From contig CACAUR010000001.1 in assembly GCA_902535745.1 (NCBI GenBank), positions 1 through 64,000 on the forward strand: DNA of 64,000 nt, written 5' to 3'. This document shows positions 18,036 to 26,122 of the stretch, one piece after another (the first letter of the stretch is position 1; every line of letters begins with the position of its first letter). Source of the DNA: an uncultured Pelagibacteraceae bacterium. Its GTDB lineage: Bacteria > Pseudomonadota > Alphaproteobacteria > Pelagibacterales > Pelagibacteraceae. A program made the position numbers and the translations under genes. Under the pieces are notes generated by a model. That model saw nothing but the letters and a program-made list of their open reading frames with translations. It was not told where the DNA came from and ran no database searches.

Positions 18036-19529
18036 ATGAAATTGTTTATTACACTTGGAAATCAACTATTTCCATTAAAATACTTAAGCCGCTTCAAAAA
18101 TGACCATCTTTTTTTTATGGCAGAAGATTATGACCTATGCACGTACGAAAAACATCATAAACTAAAAATATTACTATTTTTATCTTCAATGCGATCATAT
18201 GCAGACGATTTAAAGAAAAATAGTTTTAAATTAATTTATTCAAGGATTGATAGCGCTGATTTTAAAAGAGATTATTTAACAAAATTACAAAAGGTTGTTA
18301 AAAAGAACAAATTTAAAGAAATTTCTTTTTTTGAAATAGAAGACAAACCGTTTGAAAAGAAAATTTTAGATTTTGTAAAAAAAAATAAAATAAAATTAAA
18401 TATAATCAAAACCCCAATGTTTTTAAATTCTAGAGATGATTTTAAAAAATATTTATCTAAATCAAAAAAACCTTTCATGGCAGTGTTTTATAAAGAAACA
18501 AGAAAAAAAATGAATATTTTAATGAATGGTGAAGATCCTGTTGGAGGGAAATGGAGTTTTGATGAAGATAATAGAAAAAAACTTCCTAAAGGAACCAAAA
18601 TTCCAGCCTTGCCAAAAATAAATGAAACCTCTCACACAAAAAATTTAAAAGAGATTATAGAAAAAAATTTTTCAAAACATCCTGGTTCAACAAAAAATTT
18701 CTGGTTTGCAACCGAATTTAAAGATGTAATGAGACTATTGGATTTTTTTATCAAAGAAAAATCAAATTTATTTGGAGATTATGAAGATGCTGTTGATCAG
18801 AGTAATAATATATTATTCCACAGTGCACTCAGTCCTTATTTAAACTTAGGGATAATTACACCTGAAATAATATTAGATAGAATTTTAACCAGTCACAAAA
18901 AGAAAAAAATAAGAATTAACTCTTTGGAAGGTTACATACGACAGGTAATAGGTTGGCGTGAGTTTATGAGAGGAATTTATCAAAATTTTGATAATAAATT
19001 AGAAACTGGGAATTTTTTTAAACACAACCGAAAAATGAAACCTTCTTGGTATGAAGGAAACACAGGTTTACCTCCTTTAGATTACGCAATTAAAAATGCT
19101 AATGATCATGGGTGGTCTCACCATATTGAGAGATTAATGATTTTATCTAATATAATGAATCTTTGCGAGATTAAGCCAATCTTTGTCTATAAATGGTTTA
19201 TGGAAATGTTTGTTGATTCATCTGACTGGGTAATGTCACCAAACGTTTACGGTATGGGACTCTTCAGCGATGGGGGAATATTTGCAACCAAACCATATAT
19301 TTGTGGTTCAAGCTATTTTTTAAAAATGATGGATTTTAAAAAAGGCGATTGGTGTAATATTATGGATGGTCTTTATTGGCGATTTATTAATAAAAATAGA
19401 AAATTTTTTTTAAAAAATCCAAGACTATCGATGATGGTGAGAATTTATGATAAAATGAATGCGCCTAGAAAAAAAATGATTCTGACTGCAGCAGATAAAT
19501 TTATTAAAGAAAACACAAATGCCAATTAA
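18036..19529 (+). CDS. cryptochrome/photolyase, FeS-BCP (PhrB-like) family, cluster ligands apparently missing
   Basis: The 497-residue protein opens with LFITLGNQLFPLKYL and has KPFMAVFYKETRKKMNIL, VGGKWSFDEDNRK, GWREFMRG, HGWSHHIERLMI, DWVMSPNVYGMGLFSDGG and LYWRFI. These place it in the deoxyribodipyrimidine photolyase-related (FeS-BCP) family, known for repairing (6-4) photoproducts with FAD. In Agrobacterium PhrB four Cys bind a [4Fe-4S] cluster. Here the helix position reads LPPLDYAI, and the CxxC-containing segment is shortened to MMDFKKGDWCNIMDGLYW, leaving one Cys. It overlaps the DCC gene by 11 bases. Repair activity is inferred. Confidence 0.88.
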   Translation: MKLFITLGNQLFPLKYLSRFKNDHLFFMAEDYDLCTYEKHHKLKILLFLSSMRSYADDLKKNSFKLIYSRIDSADFKRDYLTKLQKVVKKNKFKEISFFEIEDKPFEKKILDFVKKNKIKLNIIKTPMFLNSRDDFKKYLSKSKKPFMAVFYKETRKKMNILMNGEDPVGGKWSFDEDNRKKLPKGTKIPALPKINETSHTKNLKEIIEKNFSKHPGSTKNFWFATEFKDVMRLLDFFIKEKSNLFGDYEDAVDQSNNILFHSALSPYLNLGIITPEIILDRILTSHKKKKIRINSLEGYIRQVIGWREFMRGIYQNFDNKLETGNFFKHNRKMKPSWYEGNTGLPPLDYAIKNANDHGWSHHIERLMILSNIMNLCEIKPIFVYKWFMEMFVDSSDWVMSPNVYGMGLFSDGGIFATKPYICGSSYFLKMMDFKKGDWCNIMDGLYWRFINKNRKFFLKNPRLSMMVRIYDKMNAPRKKMILTAADKFIKENTNAN

Positions 19530-19890
19530 AGTTTTTTTCAATAACTCCTGTAACATTTGTAAAATGGAAATTGACCACTATAAAAAAAATTCTGATGAAA
19601 ATTTAGAGTGGGTTGATATCACAAATAATCAGGAAGCAATTAATTTGACTTCAAAATCCCAAGCAGAGCTTTTACGAAGATTACATGTTATCGAAAATGG
19701 AGAAGTTATAGGTGGGGCGAAAGCATTTGTAATAATTTGGTCTAAAATTCCAAAATATAAATTTTTAGCTAAAATATTTAGTTTCAAACCTTTATTTATA
19801 ATTTTTCATTATCTTTATGAATTTGTTGCCTACTTTCTTTTTTTGAAAAACAAACATCAACTTAATGAAGAAACAAAACCTTCCAACTAA
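19519..19890 (+). CDS. DCC family thiol-disulfide oxidoreductase-like protein (DUF393)
   Basis: A 123-residue protein with a thioredoxin-like start, [20 protein letters not shown], where CNIC is the redox CxxC pair. It also has [25 protein letters not shown] and a hydrophobic C-terminal part ([18 protein letters not shown]). This is the DUF393/DCC family pattern. It overlaps the photolyase-like gene by 11 bases and the DUF2256 gene by 26 bases, so it belongs to a small light-response operon. The partner of its thiol pair is unknown; electron delivery to a flavoprotein is a guess. Confidence 0.88.
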   Translation: MPIKVFFNNSCNICKMEIDHYKKNSDENLEWVDITNNQEAINLTSKSQAELLRRLHVIENGEVIGGAKAFVIIWSKIPKYKFLAKIFSFKPLFIIFHYLYEFVAYFLFLKNKHQLNEETKPSN

Positions 19891-19990
19891 AATTTGTCCA
19901 GTTTGTCAAAGGCCATTTAAATGGAGAAAAAAATGGAGATTGAATTGGGATAAAGTCAAATACTGTTCAAAAAGATGTTCTTCTAAGTGA
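19865..19990 (+). CDS. DUF2256 small zinc-ribbon-like protein
   Basis: A 41-residue protein reading [20 protein letters not shown], then [20 protein letters not shown] and K. It has two Cys pairs (CPVC and CSKRC) that should bind zinc and the conserved WRKKW core of DUF2256. The gene is easily missed because of its length and its 26-base overlap with the DCC gene. It overlaps the end of the opposite-strand photolyase by eight bases. DUF2256 genes, to my knowledge, frequently sit beside or are fused to cryptochrome/photolyase genes, which matches this location between two photolyase genes. The function is unknown. Confidence 0.88.
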   Translation: MKKQNLPTKICPVCQRPFKWRKKWRLNWDKVKYCSKRCSSK

Positions 19991-21125
19991 ACATTGTAAT
20001 AATTTTTGGAATATAATTTTTAAAATTAAAAAAACCTTTATTGCAATACTGCCAGGAATACTGATCAAGCTTTCTGTATAAGAAGTTAAGTTTAATGTTA
20101 TTTGAATTTAAATAATCTAAGTTTTCACCAACTGTTGGATATAAACCAATAATATTTTCACCTATTTTTTTGACCTCACTTATATCTATAATCTCGCACT
20201 CAATTGATTGATTTTTTATTCTTTGTTCTTGGTCTTTAATTAAAAGGGATTTAAATTTGATTACTTTATCACTTAATTTGATAGATCTGTTTTCATTTTT
20301 GTTCGATACCAAATAAATCTTTTTAAATTTAAAATCTTTAAAATCAGCGATTTCAAAAGATAGGTTATTTTCAAAAATTAGTAAATTTTCAGAATCGATA
20401 TCTTGAGGATTGGCAAAATTTTGTTTTACAATTGAGTATGTCTTTTCAGAAACTTTTGGTGGCGCGTTTTCATTCAATTTAATATTGTTAAATCTATTAT
20501 TAGTAAATTTTTTGATATTCCATTCACTAGCTAGATAATGTTTTCCTTGTGTTTGTACTCCAGCAACCCATCTCCATCCAAGTGTATTTGATGCAGCATC
20601 ACCATCATAAAGATGTTGCATAAAAAATTCTGCGCCTAGCTGCCAAGGTAAATCTAATGTAAATATCCAGATACTTGCAAACCACATTCTCGTGTGATTA
20701 TGAAGATAATTATTTTCTTTTAATTCTTTTACCCATTCATTAAAGCATTCGATGTTAGTATTTCCCTCTATCGCATTTAAGTATTCTTTATTATCTACAA
20801 ATTTTTTTCTTATACTGTTTAAGCTTACCAAATAATCGGTCCAGACGTTTGGTCTCAACTCAAGCCAACCTTTCCAATAAGTTCTCCAAAGAACCTCCTG
20901 TATAAATTTTTCATTTTTTGAAAAAGAAAACTTCGCTAGCGATTTTTTAATAATTTCAATTTCATTAAGGACCCCATGAGTAACATAGGGTGATAAGCAC
21001 GAGACGTTATCTCTTTTATCAGGCCCAAAATCGAAGTTTCTCAACCTTGAATAATCCGAAAGATTTATTTCTAAAAAATTATTTAATTTATCAATAGCCT
21101 TCGCTCTGGATGCTTCGAAATTCAT
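19983..21125 (-). CDS. photolyase/cryptochrome FAD-binding protein, antenna domain not at N-terminus
   Basis: Residues 1 to about 220 are a photolyase FAD-binding domain: [74 protein letters not shown] and [20 protein letters not shown]. The usual N-terminal antenna (Rossmann) domain is absent. Instead about 155 residues follow, ending in [16 protein letters not shown] and [20 protein letters not shown]. This resembles the antenna domain of photolyase relatives, so the domains may be permuted. It probably binds FAD; repair or sensing function cannot be told. It lies four bases after argG on the same strand and converges on the DUF2256 gene. Confidence 0.85.
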   Translation of the reverse strand: MNFEASRAKAIDKLNNFLEINLSDYSRLRNFDFGPDKRDNVSCLSPYVTHGVLNEIEIIKKSLAKFSFSKNEKFIQEVLWRTYWKGWLELRPNVWTDYLVSLNSIRKKFVDNKEYLNAIEGNTNIECFNEWVKELKENNYLHNHTRMWFASIWIFTLDLPWQLGAEFFMQHLYDGDAASNTLGWRWVAGVQTQGKHYLASEWNIKKFTNNRFNNIKLNENAPPKVSEKTYSIVKQNFANPQDIDSENLLIFENNLSFEIADFKDFKFKKIYLVSNKNENRSIKLSDKVIKFKSLLIKDQEQRIKNQSIECEIIDISEVKKIGENIIGLYPTVGENLDYLNSNNIKLNFLYRKLDQYSWQYCNKGFFNFKNYIPKIITMFT

Positions 21126-21129
21126 ACTT

Positions 21130-22314
21130 TTAATTTAATTTTTTTTTATGGAAATTTATAAATCTTTCAACATTTGATTTGTTAAAAGTTTTATTTTCTT
21201 CAAAAGAAACTTTTTTCATTGAGTAAGCACTGCTTTTTGTCATTCTCGATTGAATTGTAACATTACCTTTGTAAAGTTTTACCTTAATACTTCCATTTAC
21301 CTTATTTTTTTTTAGATCTACTATTTTTTGTAATTTAAATCTTTCTTTTGAGAACCAATAACCGTTATAAATTAATTCTGCATATCTTGGCATAATAGAA
21401 TCTTTTTTATGCATAGTATCTTTATCTAGTGTCACAGACTCCATTGCTCTATGAGCGATTAAAAGTAATGTCCCACCTGGCGTTTCATAAACACCTCTTG
21501 ATTTAATTCCGATAAATCTATTTTCAACTAAATCAACTCTCCCAACTCCATTTTTTCCACCGATTTGATTTAATTTTTCTAAAAGTTTTTCTGGTGTTAA
21601 CTTTTTTTCATTAATACTAACTGGATCACTGTTTTTGAAACCAATGGAAACATAAGTTGGTTTATTAGGTGCCTTTTCAGGTGAAGTTGTTCTTTGAAAA
21701 ATAAATTCAGGTGCTGAATTTTTTGGATTTTCTAAAACTTTACCTTCAGTAGATGTATGAAATAAATTGTCATCTACTGAAAAAGGTGGTGCACCTTTTT
21801 TATCTTTTGGAATTGGAATGTTATGTTTTTTTGCATAATTAATTAAATCTGTTCTTGATTTTAATTTCCAAATTCTCCAAGGGGCAATAACTTTTATTTT
21901 TGGACCAAAATAATGATATCCAAGTTCAAATCTAACCTGATCATTTCCTTTTCCAGTTGACCCATGCGAAACAGCAAAGGCTTTAAACTTTTTAGCAACT
22001 TTAATTTGATCTTTTGCAATTAAAGGACGAGCAATTGATGTTCCAAGTAGGTAAACTCCTTCATAAATTGCGTGACCTCTGATCATTGGGAAGACATATT
22101 CTTTTACAAACGTATTTTTTAAATTGTTAATAATTATTTTTTTAACACCAAGTTTTTTTGCATTTTTTACAATTTTCTTCCGGTCCATTTCTTGACCAAT
22201 GTCTGCAGTGTAGGCAATTACTTCGCTATCGTAATTTTCCTGTAACCATTTTAAAATAATAGATGTATCAAGTCCGCCCGAGTAGGCTAAAACAATTTTT
22301 TTGTTTTTTTTCAT
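21130..22314 (-). CDS. argG: argininosuccinate synthase
   Basis: ArgG condenses citrulline and aspartate with ATP in arginine synthesis. The 394-residue protein begins with the ATP-pyrophosphatase P-loop VLAYSGGLDTSIILKWL and contains AVSHGSTGKGNDQVRFELG, VIAPWRIWKLKSRTDLI, GRVDLVENRFIGIKSRGVYETPGG and TLDKDTMHKKD. The size is normal for the family. It is followed at four bases by the photolyase gene and preceded at eight bases by ialB, so the leftward genes from the aldo/keto reductase to the photolyase may form one transcript. Confidence 0.97.
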   Translation of the reverse strand: MKKNKKIVLAYSGGLDTSIILKWLQENYDSEVIAYTADIGQEMDRKKIVKNAKKLGVKKIIINNLKNTFVKEYVFPMIRGHAIYEGVYLLGTSIARPLIAKDQIKVAKKFKAFAVSHGSTGKGNDQVRFELGYHYFGPKIKVIAPWRIWKLKSRTDLINYAKKHNIPIPKDKKGAPPFSVDDNLFHTSTEGKVLENPKNSAPEFIFQRTTSPEKAPNKPTYVSIGFKNSDPVSINEKKLTPEKLLEKLNQIGGKNGVGRVDLVENRFIGIKSRGVYETPGGTLLLIAHRAMESVTLDKDTMHKKDSIMPRYAELIYNGYWFSKERFKLQKIVDLKKNKVNGSIKVKLYKGNVTIQSRMTKSSAYSMKKVSFEENKTFNKSNVERFINFHKKKLN

Positions 22315-22322
22315 TTAAGATA

Positions 22323-22829
22323 TTAAGCGCAACTTTTTTTTGCAGTATTATAAGCCTTTGTGAAACCCATTAAAGAATAGTGATCAATTGTTTGAGATCC
22401 AGATTGATTATATCCCGTAATCATAATTCTTGATCCTTTTTTCATTACATTAACCATCTTTCGTTCTAAACCTGTGTCGCCTATCCAAGCAAAGTTTTCT
22501 TTTTTAACATCAAACTTAATTTTATTTTTTCCAGATTTAGCTGTAATTGAATTTTGAGTGTTATATTGGTAACCAGATGTAATACTCACTTCATCTTTAA
22601 TTTTATCAGCTGGTCTGAAACTAATAAATAATCTTGCCTCTCTTGGATTTTTTTTTGGTGATTGCAAAACTGGTTTTGATTGTGCAAAACATAATTTTTT
22701 TGCTCCATCAGTAACTACTATTGTTTCCCAATCTTTAAATTTACCTACCTTTTTAATTTCTTGAGCCGAAGCTTCAGTGACAATAAAAAGACAAAATAAT
22801 AATACTGTAATTTTATTAATTAAGGACAT
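22323..22829 (-). CDS. invasion-associated locus B (IalB) family exported protein
   Basis: A 168-residue protein with a cleavable signal peptide (KITVLLFCLFIVTEASA, probable cut after ASA near residue 22). The mature part has FKDWETIVVTDGAKKLCFAQSKP, ARLFISFRPAD and a paired C-terminal Cys, typical of the IalB family (named after Bartonella). In free-living alphaproteobacteria these are periplasmic proteins of unknown purpose; the name should not be read as evidence of invasion. It overlaps the end of the upstream aldo/keto reductase gene by ten bases. Confidence 0.85.
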   Translation of the reverse strand: MSLINKITVLLFCLFIVTEASAQEIKKVGKFKDWETIVVTDGAKKLCFAQSKPVLQSPKKNPREARLFISFRPADKIKDEVSITSGYQYNTQNSITAKSGKNKIKFDVKKENFAWIGDTGLERKMVNVMKKGSRIMITGYNQSGSQTIDHYSLMGFTKAYNTAKKSCA

Positions 22830-23860
22830 GGATTTGGATATATTTTTTGAACTTCGTTAATTTCATTAATAATTTCATTATTTAGTTTTACATTTACACT
22901 TTCTACATTTGTTTTCAACTGTTGCATAGTCGTAGCACCAATTATTACACTTGTAACAAAAGGCTGTATTTCACAAAATTTTATAGACATTTGAGCAAAA
23001 TCCAAATTAAATTTTTGAGAAATTTTATAGTATTCTTCGATAGCTTTAATGCTATTTTCATTATTGTAACGAGTAAAGTCTTTAAAAAGATCTATTCTTG
23101 AACCTTTTGGCATATTGTTATTTCTATATTTTCCAGTGAGGTAACCAAAAGCTAATGGAGAATACGCCAACAAACCACTTTGTTCTCTAACCGAGATTTC
23201 AGCAAGGCCAACCTCATAGGTTCTATTGAGTAAGTTGTAAGGATTTTGTACAGCCATCATCTTGGGTAAATTTTTTAACTTTGACAGCTCAAGACATTTT
23301 GCTAAACCCCATGCAGTTTCGTTTGAAAGACCTACATATCGAATTTTACCTTCGTCAACAAATTTTTTTAAATTTTCTAAAATCTCTTCAAACGCAATCC
23401 AATTTTTTTCATTTGAATCGTGTTCATATCCTTGCTTACCAAAAAAATTTGTATTTCTTTCAGGCCAATGTAATTGATATAAATCGATATAATCAGTTTG
23501 CATTCTTTTTAAACTTTTCTCTAATGCCTCAGACATACTTTTTTTGTCATAACTGCATCCTCCACCTCTTATATACTCCTTACTAGTAGGACCCGAAACT
23601 TTTGTGGCTAAAATGACTTTGTCTCTCTTTTTGGATTTTTTGAACCATTCACCTATGATGTTTTCAGTCTCACCATAAGTTTCTTCTCTCATCGGTATTG
23701 CATATATCTCTGCTGTGTCCCAAAAATTTACTCCATTATCAATTGCATAATCCATTTGCTCAAAACCATCCGCCTTTGAGTTTTGCTCCCCCCAAGTCAT
23801 GGTTCCGAGACAAATTGTACTCACATCGATGTTTGTACTGCCTAGTTTCTTATAATTCAT
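22820..23860 (-). CDS. aldo/keto reductase, Tas-like
   Basis: A 346-residue TIM-barrel NADP(H)-dependent oxidoreductase. It shows LGSTNIDVSTICLGTMTWGEQN, GVNFWDTAEIYAIP with the catalytic Asp/Tyr, VILATKVSG with the catalytic Lys, DYIDLYQLHWPER and the cofactor-binding SVIIGATTMQQLK. The length and the EIYAIPMREETYG segment match the E. coli Tas/YajO-like branch. The substrate is not known. It is the first gene of the leftward block leading to ialB and argG, with a 65-base divergent gap to the BI-1 gene. Confidence 0.9.
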   Translation of the reverse strand: MNYKKLGSTNIDVSTICLGTMTWGEQNSKADGFEQMDYAIDNGVNFWDTAEIYAIPMREETYGETENIIGEWFKKSKKRDKVILATKVSGPTSKEYIRGGGCSYDKKSMSEALEKSLKRMQTDYIDLYQLHWPERNTNFFGKQGYEHDSNEKNWIAFEEILENLKKFVDEGKIRYVGLSNETAWGLAKCLELSKLKNLPKMMAVQNPYNLLNRTYEVGLAEISVREQSGLLAYSPLAFGYLTGKYRNNNMPKGSRIDLFKDFTRYNNENSIKAIEEYYKISQKFNLDFAQMSIKFCEIQPFVTSVIIGATTMQQLKTNVESVNVKLNNEIINEINEVQKIYPNPCP

Positions 23861-23925
23861 AAAAATATAATATTTTGGTACCTTTAGACCATTGAAAATT
23901 TTTGTAAAATTAATATATTCAAATT

Positions 23926-24678
23926 ATGGATTTTAACAGACAAAATATCTTCCAAGCAACATCTGCAAAAACCGCAGTTTGGGATGCCGGTTTAAGAGCT
24001 TACATGTTGAAAGTATATAACTACATGGCGACTGGAGTGCTTTTAACTGGAATCATTTCATTAATTTCATTTAAAATGTCTGTTGTTACAGATTCTGCGG
24101 GAGCGATTGCTTCATTTACAAGTTTCGGTAACGCAATTTTCTTTTCAGGTTTAAAATGGGTAATTATGTTAGCACCTTTAGCAATAGTTTTTTATATGAG
24201 TTTTGGTATTAACAAAATGTCAGCAGCCAAAGCACAAACTGTTTTCTGGGTGTTTGCATCTTTAATGGGATTATCATTATCATGGATACTTTTAGTTTAC
24301 ACAGGAGTAAGTGTTGCGAGAGTATTTTTTATTACGTCAGCAACTTTTGGAGCAATGAGTATTTACGGCTATACAACTAAAAGAGATTTAACTAAGTTTG
24401 GTTCATTTTTAATGATGGGCTTAATAGGAATTATAATTGCTTCACTAGTAAATATTTTTCTAAAATCTGCAATGATGTATTTTGTAATTTCAATATTAGG
24501 TGTTTTAATTTTTGTTGGTCTAACTGCATACGACACACAAAAAATTAAAAATATGTATTCAGCTTCAGATACGGTCGAAATATCTGGCAAAAAAGCAATA
24601 ATGGGTGCATTAACACTTTACTTAGACTTTATAAATCTATTTATCATGCTTCTAAGACTTTTTGGTCAAAGAAGATAA
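23926..24678 (+). CDS. Bax inhibitor-1 / YccA family membrane protein
   Basis: A 250-residue protein with about seven hydrophobic segments. Motifs include YNYMATGVLLTGIIS, MSAAKAQTVFWVFASLMGLSLSWI, FFITSATFGAMSIYGYTTKRDL, GLTAYDTQKIKNMY and ALTLYLDFINLFIMLLRLFG, the standard BI-1/TMBIM pattern with conserved Asp residues of the pH-sensitive calcium-leak channel. The bacterial function is uncertain; members act as ion channels or modulate FtsH. It stands alone rightward; its stop abuts the end of the opposite-strand DUF2794 gene with no room for a separate terminator. Confidence 0.92.
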   Translation: MDFNRQNIFQATSAKTAVWDAGLRAYMLKVYNYMATGVLLTGIISLISFKMSVVTDSAGAIASFTSFGNAIFFSGLKWVIMLAPLAIVFYMSFGINKMSAAKAQTVFWVFASLMGLSLSWILLVYTGVSVARVFFITSATFGAMSIYGYTTKRDLTKFGSFLMMGLIGIIIASLVNIFLKSAMMYFVISILGVLIFVGLTAYDTQKIKNMYSASDTVEISGKKAIMGALTLYLDFINLFIMLLRLFGQRR

Positions 24679-25017
24679 TTAAAGCTTTTTCCAATTTATT
24701 TTATTAATCAAATTTTCAAGATCGTGTGAATTTTTTAATATACGGCCCCTGCTATCAGTAATACAATATTTTAAGTTTTTACTGTTTGGTTTAAAATTTT
24801 TACAAATATTATAAATTGCATTTTCAGCAGAATTTTTAAAAACACTAAAACTCACTTGTTTATTTGAAATATTAAGACCATAATCTTTCCAAGAACCGTT
24901 CGAAACCATTTTTGCGTATAAATCTAAAATAATTTTAAGCTCACCTTTTTCGAAAAAAAATTTTTCTTCGTAACTTTTAATCGAGTTATTGATAACTAAT
25001 TTTAAATTTCTATTCAT
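24679..25017 (-). CDS. DUF2794 protein
   Basis: A 112-residue soluble protein. The core FEKGELKIILDLYAKMVSNG plus SWKDYGLNISNKQVSFSVF, YNICKNFKPNSK and SRGRILKNSHDLENLINKI matches the alphaproteobacteria-restricted DUF2794 family. Its function is unknown. It overlaps yciB by eight bases on the same strand, so the two are probably co-translated. Confidence 0.85.
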   Translation of the reverse strand: MNRNLKLVINNSIKSYEEKFFFEKGELKIILDLYAKMVSNGSWKDYGLNISNKQVSFSVFKNSAENAIYNICKNFKPNSKNLKYCITDSRGRILKNSHDLENLINKINWKKL

Positions 25018-25561
25018 TTTGTGAGTATTTTTTAATTAACGGAATCTGAAAAGCCGTAAAGATAAAAGTAATCGGCAGCATACCCCAAACTTTAAAATTT
25101 ACCCAAAATTCCTCAGTTTGTGTTCGCCAAATAAGTTCATTTAGAATGGCCAATGCAAAGAAAAACCATATCCATCTAAAATTTAAAATATTCCATCCTT
25201 CATCATTTAAAGGTAATGATTTTCCTAAAATTAATTTTAAGAGAGGCTCTTTTGTAAAATATTTTCCAAAGAAAAGGGATAAACCAAATAACACATTAAT
25301 TATTGTTGGCTTCATGTAAATAAAAATTGGGTTGTTGAAGTAGATAGTTAATCCGCCAAAAAGAGTTATAAGAATACCACCCGTAAGGGGCACCATAGGA
25401 ATTTTTTTTTCTAAAAACCAAACAATCATAACAGAAACTATTGTTGCAACTATAAGAGGAGGTATAGCTAACTGAAGATCTTTTCCAGAATTATAGTAAA
25501 AGTAAAAGAAAATTACTAATGGACCAAAATCAGTTAAAAATTTTATTAACGACTTATTCAC
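25010..25561 (-). CDS. yciB: inner-membrane septation protein A (YciB/IspZ)
   Basis: A 183-residue polytopic membrane protein opening KFLTDFGPLVIFFYFYYNSG. It contains PMVPLTGGILITLFGGLTIY, PTIINVLFGLSLFFGKYF, NFRWIWFFFALAILNELIWR and FWVNFKVWGMLPITFIF, the YciB hallmarks. It is linked to envelope integrity and normal septation in gammaproteobacteria and Shigella. The gene diverges from hspQ with about 80 bases between them and is followed by the overlapping DUF2794 gene. Confidence 0.93.
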   Translation of the reverse strand: MNKSLIKFLTDFGPLVIFFYFYYNSGKDLQLAIPPLIVATIVSVMIVWFLEKKIPMVPLTGGILITLFGGLTIYFNNPIFIYMKPTIINVLFGLSLFFGKYFTKEPLLKLILGKSLPLNDEGWNILNFRWIWFFFALAILNELIWRTQTEEFWVNFKVWGMLPITFIFTAFQIPLIKKYSQNE

Positions 25562-25639
25562 AACTAAACAATATCAGATTTATAAACTTTTAATAATTTT
25601 TTTATTGATTTTTTATCTCAAATACCCATATTATTTAGT

Positions 25640-25960
25640 GTGAGTGTTCAAAAAGCAAAATTTTCAATAGGCGATGTAGTAAAGCATAAACACTTTGATT
25701 TCAGAGGTGTTATTTACGATGTAGACTTTGAATTTAATAATTCTGAAGAATGGTATGAGTCTATACCCAAAAATGTAAGACCTAGAAAAGACCAACCATT
25801 TTATCACCTGTTAGCTGAGAACGAGGATGTTACTTACGAAGCATATGTTTCTGAACAAAATCTTCTCAAAGATGATTCGAAAGAACCGATTAAACATCCA
25901 TTAATTAATGAGATATTTTCGGGAAAAAAAGGCTCTTCTTACTTCAAACAGTCAAATTAA
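25640..25960 (+). CDS. hspQ: heat shock protein HspQ
   Basis: A 106-residue protein with FSIGDVVKHKHFDFRGVIYDVDFEF, RKDQPFYHLLAEN and YEAYVSEQNLL, the complete HspQ/hemimethylated-DNA-binding-like (YccV) domain. In enterobacteria HspQ modulates Lon protease specificity and helps degrade mutant DnaA. It uses a GTG start at 25640 (GTG AGT GTT CAA), the first one preceding the conserved region. It is followed by a 162-base gap holding a stem-loop before ccmC. Confidence 0.9.
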   Translation: MSVQKAKFSIGDVVKHKHFDFRGVIYDVDFEFNNSEEWYESIPKNVRPRKDQPFYHLLAENEDVTYEAYVSEQNLLKDDSKEPIKHPLINEIFSGKKGSSYFKQSN

Positions 25961-26029
25961 TTAATAGGGTCATCATTTAAACACAATTCTCTCAAATCTT
26001 AGACATACCTTTGTTCTATGATAAGCTTT

Positions 26030-26085
26030 CTGATCAAGGATGTTAAATATTTCCCAACATTATCTCCCTCAACGTTCTTGATCAG
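26030..26085 (+). ncRNA. stem-loop in hspQ-ccmC gap, possible small RNA or leader
   Basis: Arms 26030-26044 (CTGATCAAGGATGTT) and 26071-26085 (AACGTTCTTGATCAG) form 15 consecutive pairs in the plus-strand RNA, including two G-U pairs. On the minus strand those two would be A-C mismatches, so the plus RNA is favoured. The loop is 26 bases. The element ends 37 bases before ccmC. The 162-base gap (25961-26122) is one of the longest in the window. No clear U-tract follows, so it is not a typical terminator. A small RNA, a ccm leader, or a degraded gene are open alternatives. Confidence 0.4.
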
Positions 26086-26122
26086 TTAATTTCTTTATAA
26101 TAAAATCATTTAAATTATCAAT

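Noticed and set aside
22323-22829. Virulence gene (invasion-associated locus B)
   Set aside because: The family is widespread in free-living alphaproteobacteria; nothing else here suggests host association.
26018-26089. 23-codon plus-strand frame over the ccmC-upstream stem-loop
   Set aside because: Too short, no ribosome site, and its symmetry is explained by the inverted repeat; kept only as an alternative in the findings.
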